A stretch of DNA of 46,615 bases from Acanthaster planci (GCF_001949145.1 NW_019091362.1:784662-831276), one strand, 5' to 3'; positions 1-9,724 are shown, numbered from the stretch's first letter. The notes: generated by a model not told the origin, from the letters alone. A program made the numbers and translations.

Positions 1-2
1 AC

Positions 3-980
3 ACGGATCAATGGCGGGAGTTCGAGGCGGGCCTGTTCCATGGGGTCTGCCAGCTGTTGGGCATCCACAAGACCAGGACGACTCCGTTCCACCCTCAGTC
101 CGACGGCATGGTCAAACGGCTCAATTGTACCGTGAAGACCATGCTGAGCGTGTTCGTGGATGAGAATCAGGACGACTGGGACGAACATTTTCCCTACGTC
201 GTGATGGCCTACCATTCCTCCCAGCACGATAGCACCAGGCTCACCCCGAACATGTTCATGCTCGGGATGGAGGTGGGACTTCCCCTGGACGTCGTCTTGG
301 GGTCACCGGAGGAACGGTCGGAGACTACCTAGGCACTAAATCACGTCGACGAGCTGAGAGCGAAGCTCACGCGGGCCCACGAGTTTGCCCGACGACATCT
401 GAGGCGGACTCAGAGCTACCAGAAGCAGCAGTACGACCGTCGCGCCCAGGAGGGCGGGTTCGAGCCCGGCCAGGCTGTTTGGCTGTTCACCCCAAAGAAG
501 AAGGTCGGCCGCTCCCCCAAGCTGCAACGGTGGTGGGACGGACCCTTCGCGGTGCTACAACGCCTCAACAACGAAGGCTTGGATCGTGCATCGCAATCGG
601 CTCAAGCGCTACCTGGGCGACGTGCAGCTTGGATGGTGGGAGCGCGAAGCCCACAGAGCCTTGGCCGAGGGGGCGCCAGCACGGGCAGGGGGGCAAGGAG
701 CCAGGGGATCCGGCCCTCAGTCCTGCCCGCGGGGGCCGTCTCCCCCCGTTGACGAAGGGACCGCACTGGAACCTGTTGACGGGGCAAAGTCGGGACGCCC
801 TGGGCAGGAGCGGCGGCGTGTCGAGCAGGGAGAGCTCGGATATAAGCAGCCAGGTAGGCAGCGCGCCGGCGGAGCCATCGCCTTGCGAACCGGAGGCGGG
901 GGGAGCGTGTGTGACTCGCAAGGGGCAGCGCGTTCGGCGCCCGGTGCGATTCTGCTCTACGCTAACTCCTGAATCTCCCT
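3..980 (+). pseudogene. Decayed Gypsy-type integrase, C-terminal half with GPY/F tail
   Basis: Reading from base 3, the frame shows TDQ (second catalytic Asp region), then LLGI, TTPFHPQSDG, a WDEHFPYVVMAYHSS block and a TPNMFMLG block, the usual order of the Gypsy integrase core. The third acidic residue of the DDE triad, normally Glu in the VER motif after HPQSDG, is Lys here (MVKRLN). A TAG stop interrupts the frame at 330-332. The same frame then continues with YDRRAQ, GRSPKLQRWWDGPF (GPY/F module). After codons for RLNN there is a deletion or frameshift, because the expected end, WIVHRNRLKRYLG, resumes in another frame near 580-620. Catalytically dead by sequence. Seen directly apart from the family assignment, which rests on motif order. 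Confidence 0.85.
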
Positions 981-997
981 CTGTTTCTCTCCCCGGG

Positions 998-1345
998 ATG
1001 GACCGGTTGGCCTGCCCCCACTGTCAGCGAGAATTCCGCCAGCGGACCAACTTGCGGCGACACCTGAGGTCGGCATGTATGGAGCTGTTCGCCACCCGGC
1101 CCTATACCTGTGAGTGTGGGTGTGGCCGCTGCTTCTACCGCTCGGACATGCGGGATCGGCACCACCGACACTGCGACTACGTCCTCGTCGGCCAGATCCA
1201 AGCCGAGGACCCTGACGTCCCGGAGGTCTCCGCCAGTGGCGGGGAGTTGGGGGGTGACGAGTTCCCCATGGAGCAGTCTCTCCCCCCCTGCCGGTCCTCT
1301 GGAGGGAGCCGCCCAGACCCACCCCCGGTCAGCTGCTGCAGGTGA
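998..1345 (+). CDS. Small ORF with two Cys/His finger-like motifs, downstream of integrase
   Basis: An ATG at 998 opens 115 codons, in frame with a longer open stretch from 479. The first finger is C-x2-C-x12-H-x4-C (CPHC ... H LRSAC), a C2HC zinc-finger pattern with the hydrophobic/basic spacing of a C2H2 helix. A second Cys/His cluster follows (CECGCGRC ... HHRHC). Just upstream in the same frame, a Thr-Arg/Gly/Arg-Arg-Pro stretch around 910-950 looks like the usual end of Gypsy pol. The ORF may therefore be a C-terminal extension of pol rather than its own gene. It lies between the integrase and the polypurine tract, where an accessory or env-like ORF would sit, but it has no signal peptide or membrane span. 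Function unknown. In this inactive copy it may already be a pseudogene. Confidence 0.45.
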   Translation: MDRLACPHCQREFRQRTNLRRHLRSACMELFATRPYTCECGCGRCFYRSDMRDRHHRHCDYVLVGQIQAEDPDVPEVSASGGELGGDEFPMEQSLPPCRSSGGSRPDPPPVSCCR

Positions 1346-1875
1346 GCCCCCGCCACCGGTGCCCTCTCGGCGCCGAAGGCGGGGGTTGCGAGGCCGGCCG
1401 GAACAACGAGACCCGTCGGACTCGCCTTGCAATGCAGCCCTGGGCCCTCAGGCCCCCGCGGCGGCCGGGACCGCCCCCCTGCGCCACTCAGTAGAGGCGG
1501 GGACGCAGACTGAGGAAGAACCCCCAGCTCCAGTTTGGCCACCAGAGACACAGACACCATGATGGACCCACCCCTCTGTGAGCTTCACCACAGCCAGTGG
1601 CGGTCGGAGGTCCAGCGGGAGCCCCCTCCACCGCCCACCGGAGTCCGCCCCCCTGGAGCAGCGAGGCAACGCCGGTGGGCACCACGACGACCGGAGTCTC
1701 CTCCACACTGGACCCCTGGATCCCCCACATGGTAGCGGAGAAGACCCTTGGAACCCACCAGACTTGTACTTGTTGCTTGTTTTCACTCTTTGTAAGCTGC
1801 GCAGGGGCGACCGGGATGGCCTTGGGCCGGCCCGCCGGGTTGCGGCACCTCGTTCGGGGACGAATAAGAGTCCTC
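1346..1875 (+). other. GC-rich untranslated 3' region of the LTR element
   Basis: Long overlapping open frames on both strands exist here only because GC-rich DNA has few stops. None shows a domain. This is best read as noncoding sequence between the last ORF and the polypurine tract. Confidence 0.5.
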
Positions 1876-1886
1876 GAAGGGGGTGG
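1876..1886 (+). other. Polypurine tract priming plus-strand synthesis
   Basis: GAAGGGGGTGG lies directly against the TG that opens the LTR. This is the position and composition expected for a retrotransposon polypurine tract. Confidence 0.65.
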
Positions 1887-2156
1887 TGTAGTGCCGGCCG
1901 GTCCGGCCGGTGGGGGCGCCAGCTCAGACCCGCATGGAGTTGGCTGGCTGCCCACGCTGGTATGCGAACGGCCAGCGGTTTCCCGCCTTGCGCCTGCGCA
2001 GTCCCTGCCGACAGGCGCCATGTTTGGAGTTGAGCTGAGAGCACATTGTGGTGTACGCTACAGCAATAAAACACAGATTTCGTGACCAAAACAGCGAGTT
2101 GCAGCTGAGTGTCATTCTTTACCAGCGTCGAACCCTGTTCAGCGGGACACGCTACA
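1887..2156 (+). repeat. 3' LTR of the Gypsy-type element, 270 bp
   Basis: It begins TGTAG and ends CTACA, a perfect 5-bp terminal inverted repeat of the TG...CA type. It is preceded by a polypurine tract and contains AATAAA at 2065. The right edge is confirmed independently: the base after it (2157) is the first base of DNA that also occurs at 8172 upstream of lectin copy 3, so the empty-site relative is present in the same window. The 5' LTR is outside the window, so LTR divergence cannot be measured. Confidence 0.8.
2065..2070 (+). terminator. AATAAA polyadenylation signal in the LTR
   Basis: A canonical hexamer inside the 3' LTR, 86 bases before its end, as expected for the R region of a retrotransposon. 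Confidence 0.6.
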
Positions 2157-3430
2157 ATATCATGGAGACAGCTAGACAGTTTCTGTCTGACTGCTGTGAT
2201 GATGTTGTTATGTACCACTGAGGCGAGGAGGTTTGAATGAGGTTCCATCACCATCCACTTAAAGAGTTAATGGCTAGTACTGTATTTATTATTGAAAACC
2301 TTCATCATAAGCTGAGTGACCTGGCGGTCCAATTTGCTTGATAGCTGCCTTGAGTTACTGGTTGAATGAACAGTTAGTTTTTCAGTGTACATATGCAGCA
2401 TTAGGCTGCCTCTTTTTTTTCTAAGTTGTGGAAACTGGTAGCCTTTTGGAAATTCGCCGCCCTTTTATAAGTGCCTTTATCACCAACATCATTTGCCTAA
2501 GTGGATTCTGATCTCATCACATGATGTTCACTAGATGTTTTCAAAGACTACTGTTAAGATCTTGGACGTGTTAGCTTTGATCTGTTGATGCATTTTCGTG
2601 TTTTGTTTATGGCTTCAGCATCGACTTGCATCTCTTGCTCTTGCTACTATGCTTTGGATATTTCCCTGCGATGTTTTTGTCATCTCATGCTGTGTTTTTC
2701 TTTATGCAAAACCAGCCGGATGTGTACTGCACATGATATATTGAAATGAATTGAAAGAGTGACTTGACTGCGAAGCATCAAAAAAGTTCAAGCCTGTAAT
2801 GACTATTTACTATCTGTGTATACCGTACGTCATGGCTTTAAATGAACCTAAGAATTTCAAACTTGCTACTGTAATGGTCATTATTGGATGGATCGGTGTA
2901 CATGCCATTTGCAAACCAGGTTGGATGGAACATGGCTCGTCTTGCTACATCTTTACAGGTCAAGAGATGAATTGGGAGAATGGAAGTATATGCTGCCAAG
3001 GGCTTGATGGGATGCTGTTGGTTGTTGAGACAGAGGAAGAAAATGACTTCATCGCTCAAGAATTGATAAATCGGAACATGTCAGAGGCCTGGCTTGGTTG
3101 CAATGATAAGGTCACAGAGGGCACATGGGTTTGTTATCCTGAAGGTGTCAAGAGAATGCAGTATGAGAACTGGGGGGAAGGACGACCAAGTAATTATAAA
3201 AACCAGGACTGTGCAACAATTGACATCCAGACTCATGATGGCCAGTGGAACGATAGATGGTGCAGCAGCAGTAGGTACACTGTATGCGAGACAACCAGCA
3301 GCAGAGTCCCCGCCATGTCCTGCTATAGTCTGGGTTTTGATGGACACTTTCTTTTTAAGCTCCCCTGAAGGCTCCAATGGATTGATGTCCATCCATGGTA
3401 TGGTGGTTTGTATTATCTTTCCTTCCCCTC
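2157..3430 (+). repeat. Duplicated segment A containing lectin copy 1 (matches 8172-9433)
   Basis: From 2157 the sequence aligns with 8172 onward through about 640 bp of upstream DNA, the whole lectin ORF and about 60 bp past its stop. Shared landmarks include GACAGTTTCYGTCT, TACCACTGAGGC and GGTTCCATCACCATCCACTT. Similarity fades at about 3428 / 9433. The upstream part has drifted more than the coding part. This is a tandem or nearby duplication. The left edge of copy A is the retrotransposon insertion, so the original duplication may have reached further left. Confidence 0.85.
2832..3368 (+). CDS. Secreted C-type lectin-like protein, copy 1
   Basis: This is a single-exon ORF of 178 residues. 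I chose the Met in MALNEPKNF because the same start is conserved in copy 3 and puts a hydrophobic signal peptide first (likely cleavage after VHA). A long-form C-type lectin domain follows: Ile-Cys and GSSCY near the N-terminus, CCQ at the first core Cys, WLGCNDK, EGTWVC, YENW, QDC, WNDRWC and TVCE. The usual WIGL and WVW are WLGC and WVC, giving an extra Cys pair. The EPN/QPD sugar motif reads RPS, so the usual acidic Ca2+ ligand is an Arg, although WND is kept. A short conserved tail with one more Cys ends in FKLP. The protein is likely secreted, perhaps for recognition or immunity; ligand unknown. Confidence 0.85.
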   Translation: MALNEPKNFKLATVMVIIGWIGVHAICKPGWMEHGSSCYIFTGQEMNWENGSICCQGLDGMLLVVETEEENDFIAQELINRNMSEAWLGCNDKVTEGTWVCYPEGVKRMQYENWGEGRPSNYKNQDCATIDIQTHDGQWNDRWCSSSRYTVCETTSSRVPAMSCYSLGFDGHFLFKLP

Positions 3431-3947
3431 AGGTACTGAATTGAAGCAGTCGTGTTTTCATCAGCTGACTACACAGCACTCTCTTCTCCCTTGGCACAAG
3501 CTGTAAGCTCATCAGCTGCTTCCTGAAGTAATTGGATGCTAATTAGTAATCTCATAATTGCCATCATCATGTGATGGAAGTGGCTTTTGATGACATTGTT
3601 AATGTTTTTCAGGCTGATGGGGTCCCAGACATCTGTTCTCCTATTGGTTGTTTCTTTTAGTTTTGTGGCTGCCTGTTGTTACTGCAGTGTCCTTATCATC
3701 ATCACCATAATTTGTCTCATGCTGTTTTCACTCGATATCACCAAATAGTGCTGCTCACATTTTGTAGTGGTTACCTGCATATCCTTGCTGATCAATCTTG
3801 TGTTCTGTTGATGATAACAGCATCTTCTCACATCGTTTTTTCTTGTTACCAAGCTTTAAATGGTTCCTTGGTCTAATTGCTTCGTCAGCTACATATGTAT
3901 CTGTACTTGAACCGATACTGTTGGAATGAATAAAAAGTACATGTATA
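3369..3947. other. Spacer between lectin copies 1 and 2
   Basis: No convincing ORF. From about 3690 short stretches recall the upstream DNA of copies 1 and 3 (a CATCATCACC run, GATCAATCTTG, and GGAATGAATAAAAAG close to the start codon). Copy 2 therefore seems to come from the same duplicated unit, but is much older. Confidence 0.5.
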
Positions 3948-4475
3948 ATGGCAGTGACTGAACATCGGAACCTCAAGTCGGCCATCATTATTGTAACTAC
4001 TGGATTCATTGTTGGAAACTGTGCCATTTGCACACTGGGATGGCTGAAACATGGCTCTTCTTGCTACAAGTTTGCAAGTGATAAGATGACTTGGGAGAAT
4101 GGAAGCACATACTGCCAAGATCTTGGTGGGATGCTGTTGGTAATTGAGTCAGAAGAAGAGAATGACTTCATCACCGGAAAACTGAGAAATCTCAATATGA
4201 TAAGGGCTTGGCTTGGTTGCAGTGATAAAGACTCAGAGGGCACATGGATGTGTTATGCTGATGAAGGCATAACAAGAATGCAGTATGAGAACTGGGCAGA
4301 TGAGAAACCAAACAACTTTCGTGGCCAAGATTGTGGAGTAATAGAGAAAAATAAAGATGGCAAGTGGAAAGACAGAGGTTGCAACATTCTTAGGAGCACC
4401 ATATGTGAGAAAAGCAGTAGAGTCTCTACCATGTCCTGCTATAGTTTGGATTCAGATGGCCGCTTTTACCCCTAA
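3948..4475 (+). CDS. Secreted C-type lectin-like protein, copy 2 (divergent)
   Basis: A single-exon ORF of 175 residues with the same layout as copies 1 and 3: an N-terminal hydrophobic signal peptide (likely cleavage after NCA), Ile-Cys, GSSCYKF, YCQDL, WLGCSDK, EGTWMC, YENW, QDC and TICE. It keeps the extra Cys pair (WLGC/WMC). Its sugar motif is KPN and the WND triplet has become WKD. Two calcium-site positions are therefore altered, and calcium-dependent sugar binding is doubtful. The C-terminal tail is shorter (ends RFYP). It is clearly a paralogue of the flanking copies but the most diverged of the three. The ORF is fully open, so it is probably a live gene. Confidence 0.83.
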   Translation: MAVTEHRNLKSAIIIVTTGFIVGNCAICTLGWLKHGSSCYKFASDKMTWENGSTYCQDLGGMLLVIESEEENDFITGKLRNLNMIRAWLGCSDKDSEGTWMCYADEGITRMQYENWADEKPNNFRGQDCGVIEKNKDGKWKDRGCNILRSTICEKSSRVSTMSCYSLDSDGRFYP

Positions 4476-4813
4476 ACCTTACATCATCATCTAAGCAGTT
4501 CAGCTATTTCTTACGGACACACTGGTGTGAAAAGCGAGAGCCACAATTTCTTCTCTTACTCATGAATAGATGTTCCGCTGATGTGGATACAACTACGGGG
4601 AACTACAACTGACAGCCGATATGCTGACTGCGGAAAGTACTAGCTGTTCACAATAGTATACATGTAGTAAAAGCTATATGACATCTTTATTTGTGAACAT
4701 CACTGTAAAACAACCACGAGTTCCAGAGTCTTTACTGACCGGTCAAATTTTGCATCCTTTATCTGGCAACACAGATTTGTGTTGTTATAATGTCACAAAG
4801 CTGGAGTCAAGTA
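4476..4813. other. Intergenic, nothing recognised
   Basis: AT-rich DNA after lectin copy 2. No ORF with a domain and no AATAAA close to the stop codon. Confidence 0.5.
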
Positions 4814-4822
4814 ATATCCTCA

Positions 4823-5013
4823 AGGGCGTCAATCCAGTTTGAACAGTGGGGGACATGTAGCCCTGATCTGAACAAATGCGAGCGCTAAGTGCGAAACCCT
4901 GAGTGATGTAGGGTCCGGGGCTTTTTGCAAGGTATACATTTTCATTTAGGTTTTGGAAAAAACTGGGGGGGGGGACATGTCTCCCCCGGTCCCCCACCGA
5001 TTGACACCCATGC
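4823..5013. mobile_element. MITE-like element with 9-bp target-site duplication
   Basis: The left end AGGGCGTCAATC and the reverse complement of the right end (GCATGGGTGTCAATC) form imperfect terminal inverted repeats, each followed by a G-rich run and GACATGT. ATATCCTCA occurs at 4814-4822 and again at 5014-5022, immediately outside both ends, as an exact 9-bp direct repeat. At 191 bp with no coding capacity it is a non-autonomous DNA transposon. The 8-9 bp duplication suggests hAT or a similar superfamily. Confidence 0.65.
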
Positions 5014-5046
5014 ATATCCTCACAATTGCTTCACACCTACCTCATA

Positions 5047-5316
5047 CAGGGGCATAGCAAAGTCATTTTCATGGAGGGGGGTTTGTGCCAGAGTCAATTT
5101 GCAGATTATGAACTTGTTCGTCAAACTCGTGTCGTGTAAAATGAAAATCTGTGGTATTTTACATCTCATGCTTCGCGGGAAATTCCGACGGCCAACATAT
5201 ATTGTTTATTTACCAATTTTGGATTCATTTTCCAACTGAAGCTATATTTGCTGACTGGAATTTAATTATTGGGGGGTGCTGCACCCCCACACACCCCCCA
5301 AGTCGCTACGCCCCTG
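5047..5316. mobile_element. hAT-type MITE, 270 bp, with 8-bp target-site duplication
   Basis: It begins CAGGGGCATAGC and ends GCTACGCCCCTG, near-perfect inverted termini of the CAGGGG type seen in hAT elements. The 8 bases outside are ACCTCATA (5039-5046) and ACCTAATA (5317-5324), 7 of 8 identical. The element carries no transposase. It sits 24 bp from the right duplication of the previous MITE. Confidence 0.72.
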
Positions 5317-5324
5317 ACCTAATA

Positions 5325-8171
5325 TCATAAGTGCATTATATAGGTACATGTCATTTTCTCTAATGCCACTTGTTATTTAAATGAACTATGACAAAGACAT
5401 TGCTCTGTGGTTGTATTGTTCTCCAACTGTTTGTAACGGCAGTACTTGAAAGTTGAAACTACTTGTGAAAAAATCGACTACAACTTTTTGTTATAGATAG
5501 CTAGGTGTATTTAGCAATACTTAAGACACTGTTCAGAAAATAGAAAGCACTTTTAACGAGCTCTTGTGTTTCTTGTTGTTTTGTGAAATGGTTAACATTG
5601 TGGCAAAATGTCAATAGCCACAGTGGAATTTCAAATCCTTCAAACATTTAGAATGAAATCTTTGCTGTAAGTAGTGTTGTGGAACATTGATTAGATGATG
5701 GGGGTATGGTTGCAGTTCATACTAATATCAGTCTATAACAGGAGTACAATGTTAGTGAAAACTATCAAAATTCAGCAAGTTCCTTTAACAGTAAAAATAG
5801 TGATAATTAATTGCAAACATTAAATGTCATTTTAAGTACTATTTGCACAATTCTAACAATCTGTTTTCAATGGTTAAAGTGCACACAATTCAAGTAACAA
5901 TTCTATCATAATCTATCACACAACCATGGACTATACCCATGGATAACACTGTTTCACTGTGTTCATGCATAGTATACACAGTCGGTGCTCTTTACACGTA
6001 GACGGAAGGTTGCACGGCACACGTAACAATGTCTGCACATTGACGGCTCTTCACACAAACACAAAATCTTGTGGGATAAATGTGTAAAACATTAACATTT
6101 TAAATCTCTTAGAGGAGGAAATGTCATGTGAGTAGTCGGCTTGGTTCTATAATAGAAAAAATGAATAGGTTATCAAATGAATTGAGCAAATTGTAAGACA
6201 CACAGGATCAAATGTTCATCTGTATTAAAGATCAGGGTTTTATTGGACCATCTCACTTCTCACAGTTACAGGGAGATCTACTCGCCTAAGAACTCGGCTT
6301 TCTCATGTCTAATTTTTAGAAAAGAAAAACTTGACCAGAAGATATTTCTTAAGACCTCTGATGGCTTGACATGTCAACCAATGCACAACAATGACATCAG
6401 AGAAAATATCAGGGATTCTACCCTTCTCCTCAGCTCTTTTAGGGTTTAGCGTACTAAGGCGGACTGTGGAAACTTAAGGATGCAGTTTTCCTTTGTACTA
6501 GTGACTTGTACACTGGGTTCAGAAATGATTTATTCGGGTTCAGTATCAAACAAATAATAAATGTTGCACATTCATGTAGTGACAAATAATTTGATTTGGT
6601 AACAAATTGAATGTTCTGTTCCATTCGACCTTGCCTCATGGAATGGAACTGAAATTATTCTATCCATTCCACTTGTAAACTTCTACTATTTGTAAACTAT
6701 TTAACAATTATTCCCTGTCACAGACTGCTGTACAAAACATAAAAATGAGAAAGGTGTCTTTGAATAAGAACAAGAATGGAAAGAAACATGTGCAACGAGG
6801 AAAATGGCACACTATGGGGAACTCGCAAAACAACCAAAAAACTCAAACTAAACCAAGGATCTTCGAGGGAAAAGTCACCGGAAACTGAATTAATAAGGAC
6901 TCGGACATCAAATTGGAATTCAAAAAAAGGACACAAAAGAATTTATTAATGAAAAAGTACTAAAAAAAATGCAAAACCCCAAGGTCTTAAGGACTAAAAG
7001 AACTTTGAAAGGACTAAAACTAAAAGACTAAAAATTTAAAAAGACTGAAAACCAAACCCAACACAGTGTGAAAAATGGACCTAATGAGGAGAGTTTGGCT
7101 TTTGATCACTGACTTCTAGCAGAATAGGGCTCAAGCAGAAAACCACACTCCAGTTAGGAGGAACAATACATGTGAAGGTGACTGGTCTCTGCTGATCTGC
7201 TACACTGAGTGTGACCAGACTAGGGGGAAGCTGTGGCTTAAACAAATAAACAGGGGGCTCACTACTAAAAACATCAAGAACTCCAAACTAAAGATAAACA
7301 TTTTTAAAGGGGAAGTACTTCTATGTAAAATGTGTATTCAATAACATAATCATTTCTGGCTATGCATGCAGTGAAAATGTTTGACAAGATGAAGAAACCT
7401 AGACTCTGGACAAAAAAGCTGAATGGACAGTGATGTAGCCTTCCTTTTTCTTGTAGGGCATGAGAATGTGAACTTAAAAATTTGAATGTTTCTTGAGGGT
7501 ATTTGCTACTCATAATGAACAATGATTAGTGACATTATAAATGAGTGTTCATTTGATACCTGCCAAGCAATTAACTGGTATACATGTGTACTTGTAAATA
7601 TGTGGCGGGAAATATTGATTACTGAATTGCAACAGCCTCAAAGAGCTGGGTTATTTTTGGCCATTTCACAGCTTAAATGGGCTTTGCTGTTTGGAAATTT
7701 GGCAGGCATATAAAAGCACTCCTTTTCATTACAAACGTAAAGTTTGAACTCAATTAGATATATAGGGTTTGTTACAGTCATTTGAAGTTCAAAGTTACTT
7801 GCATGTCAGCTCATGTGCATTGAGCGCCGCAGTGAAAAATTATGCATATTTGGTCAACCTGTCTCAGGAAAATGGGCACTGCGCTAGAGCGGTATGTTTG
7901 ATTTTCGTAAAATGTGAGTCAAAATAACTGCAAAGAGTTATTCCAAAAGACTCCAACATGCAATGTGGTAATATTGGAAAAACGCCGGGAAGGGGTTTGG
8001 GGTTATGAGAAACTTTATCTATTGATGATGAAAGGTAAGTTTGAAAATGGCTGACTTGAGGAGGAGGTAAATTTCATTGATATTCCGTGATATCACAATA
8101 TTCAAGTAATTTGTTTCTGTCTTTTCCTTAATGGCATTACCCTATATCAGGTAGAAATCCCTACATTTAGT
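5325..8171. other. AT-rich intergenic DNA without recognised genes
   Basis: Only short chance ORFs. An A-rich stretch at about 6940-7060 repeats GGACTAAAA loosely and looks like decayed simple sequence. A CCATGG-centred small palindrome lies near 5923-5943. I see no RNA gene or domain. Confidence 0.45.
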
Positions 8172-9433
8172 ATTTCATCGAGACGGCTAGACAGTTTCCG
8201 TCTAATTGCTGTGATGATGTTACATACCACTGAGGCTAGGAGGCTTGAACAAGGTTCCATCACCATCCACTTAACGAGTTACATGTACAATGGCTAGTAC
8301 AGTATTTATTATTGACAACATTCGTTATAAGCTTAGTGAGCTGGCAGTCTTGTTTGCTTGATGGCTGCCATTACTGGTTGAATGAACAGGTGGTTTTTAA
8401 GTGCACATGCAGCATTAAGCTGTCTCTCTTTTTCATGGACACCAGTAGCCTTTTTGGACATTCGCTGCCTATTTATAAGTGCCTTCATCACCATCATCAT
8501 TTGCCTGAGTGGCTCCCAATGTCACCAATCATTTTGTCAAAGAGTGCTATTTTGATCCCGGAGCAGTTAGTTTTTGATCTGTTGATGCATTTGTGTTTGA
8601 TTGATGGCTTCAACATCTTCTTCCATCCTTTTCTCTTTTCACTCCTCTCTGGATACTGGTATTTCCTTGCAATGTTTTCATCATCCATCTCATCCTGTGG
8701 TGTTTCTTCATGCAAAGCCAGCCAGTGATGTACTTCAGCTAATGTGTGGAAGTGAATAGAAAGTGTGACTTGACTGCAAGTCATCAAAAAAGTAGGAGCC
8801 TACTTGTGCAACAACAATTTTCCTCTGTTTACTACCCACACGTTATGGCTTTAAATAAACCTAAGAATTTCAACCTTGCTATTTTGATGGTCATTACTGG
8901 ATTGATTGGTGTAAATGCCATTTGTAAACCAGGTTGGATGGAACATGGCTCATCTTGCTACAAGTTTACTGATCAAGAGATGACTTGGCAGAATGGAAGC
9001 TCCTACTGTCAAGAGCTTGATGGGATGCTGTTGGTTATTGAGACAGAGGAAGAAAATGACTTCATCGCTGAAATACTGAGAAATCTCAACATCTCATGGG
9101 CCTGGCTTGGCTGCGGTGATAAAGTCACAGAGGGCACATGGGTGTGTTATCCTGAAGGTGTCAAGAGAATGCAGTATGAGAACTGGGGGGAAGGACGACC
9201 AAATAATAATAATAAAAACCAGGACTGTGCTACAATCGACATCAAGAAGTATAATGGCCAGTGGAATGATAGATTGTGCAGGATCAGTAGGTACACTGTA
9301 TGTGAGACAACCAGCAGCAGAGTCCCTGCCATGTCCTGCTTCAGTCTGGGTCCTGATGGACACTTTCTTTTTAAGCTCCCCTGAAGGCTCCAATGGATCG
9401 ACATCCATCCATGGTATGGTGGTTTGTATTAGC
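8172..9433 (+). repeat. Duplicated segment B containing lectin copy 3 (matches 2157-3430)
   Basis: The second copy of the duplicated lectin unit, including about 670 bp upstream. It lacks the LTR element at its left end, so it serves as an empty-site reference for the insertion at 2156/2157. Confidence 0.85.
8845..9384 (+). CDS. Secreted C-type lectin-like protein, copy 3
   Basis: A single-exon ORF of 179 residues starting MALNKPKNF, aligned with the copy 1 start. An in-frame ATG 99 bases upstream at 8746 would place 33 extra residues before the signal peptide, so I rejected it. The signal peptide is likely cleaved after VNA. The C-type lectin domain has GSSCYKF, YCQEL, WLGCGDK, EGTWVC, YENW, QDC, WNDRLC and TVCE. 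It is closest to copy 1, with one extra Asn in the loop after the sugar motif (RPNNNN against RPSNY). The motif is RPN with Arg for Glu and WND kept. The 3' end is nearly identical to copy 1 (tail ends FKLP). Likely secreted; ligand not predictable. Confidence 0.85.
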   Translation: MALNKPKNFNLAILMVITGLIGVNAICKPGWMEHGSSCYKFTDQEMTWQNGSSYCQELDGMLLVIETEEENDFIAEILRNLNISWAWLGCGDKVTEGTWVCYPEGVKRMQYENWGEGRPNNNNKNQDCATIDIKKYNGQWNDRLCRISRYTVCETTSSRVPAMSCFSLGPDGHFLFKLP

Positions 9434-9724
9434 TTTCCCCAATCTGGTTACAAGCTGCCATGATTTCCGGACATAAATCCAGTCTCGTCACCTTCAACAG
9501 TTGCTTGGTAATTTGTGACCTGATGATAGATTGAAAACTTCATGAATGGATGTAGCAATTTTAGTTTCCCCCTTCAAGACAAATCAAGAATCTGAGCATC
9601 GTTGAAAATATGACCAAGTTTCTTGGACATACATGTGACCAGTTGACAAAGTATTGTCAACCGTCCCAGGTTTAATGTCACTTTTTTAATGTGCCTTTAT
9701 AATTAGTTGAAGTGCGCCCTCTCT
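9434..9724. other. Intergenic after lectin copy 3
   Basis: No ORF or repeat recognised. Similarity to the copy 1 flank stops at about 9433. Confidence 0.45.

Larger units (their letters stand above)
1..2156 (+). mobile_element. 3' part of a Ty3/Gypsy-type LTR retrotransposon
   Basis: The block runs from the window edge to the end of a 270-bp LTR. In order it shows the C-terminal half of an integrase, a GPY/F-type tail, a short Cys/His finger ORF, a polypurine tract and the 3' LTR. It is strongly GC-rich, whereas the DNA from 2157 on is AT-rich, so the edge is sharp. Internal stops and frame jumps in the integrase tail show that this copy is inactive. The 5' LTR, gag, protease and reverse transcriptase would lie outside the window. 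That this is Gypsy rather than another LTR clade rests on the integrase motif spacing. Confidence 0.88.

Noticed and set aside
336-2254. Several minus-strand and overlapping frames up to 268 codons
   Set aside because: They are shadows of GC-rich retrotransposon DNA with few stop codons. No domains.
8746-8844. Upstream ATG giving lectin copy 3 an extra 33 residues
   Set aside because: It would bury the signal peptide, and copy 1 has no equivalent start. The conserved MALN start fits better.
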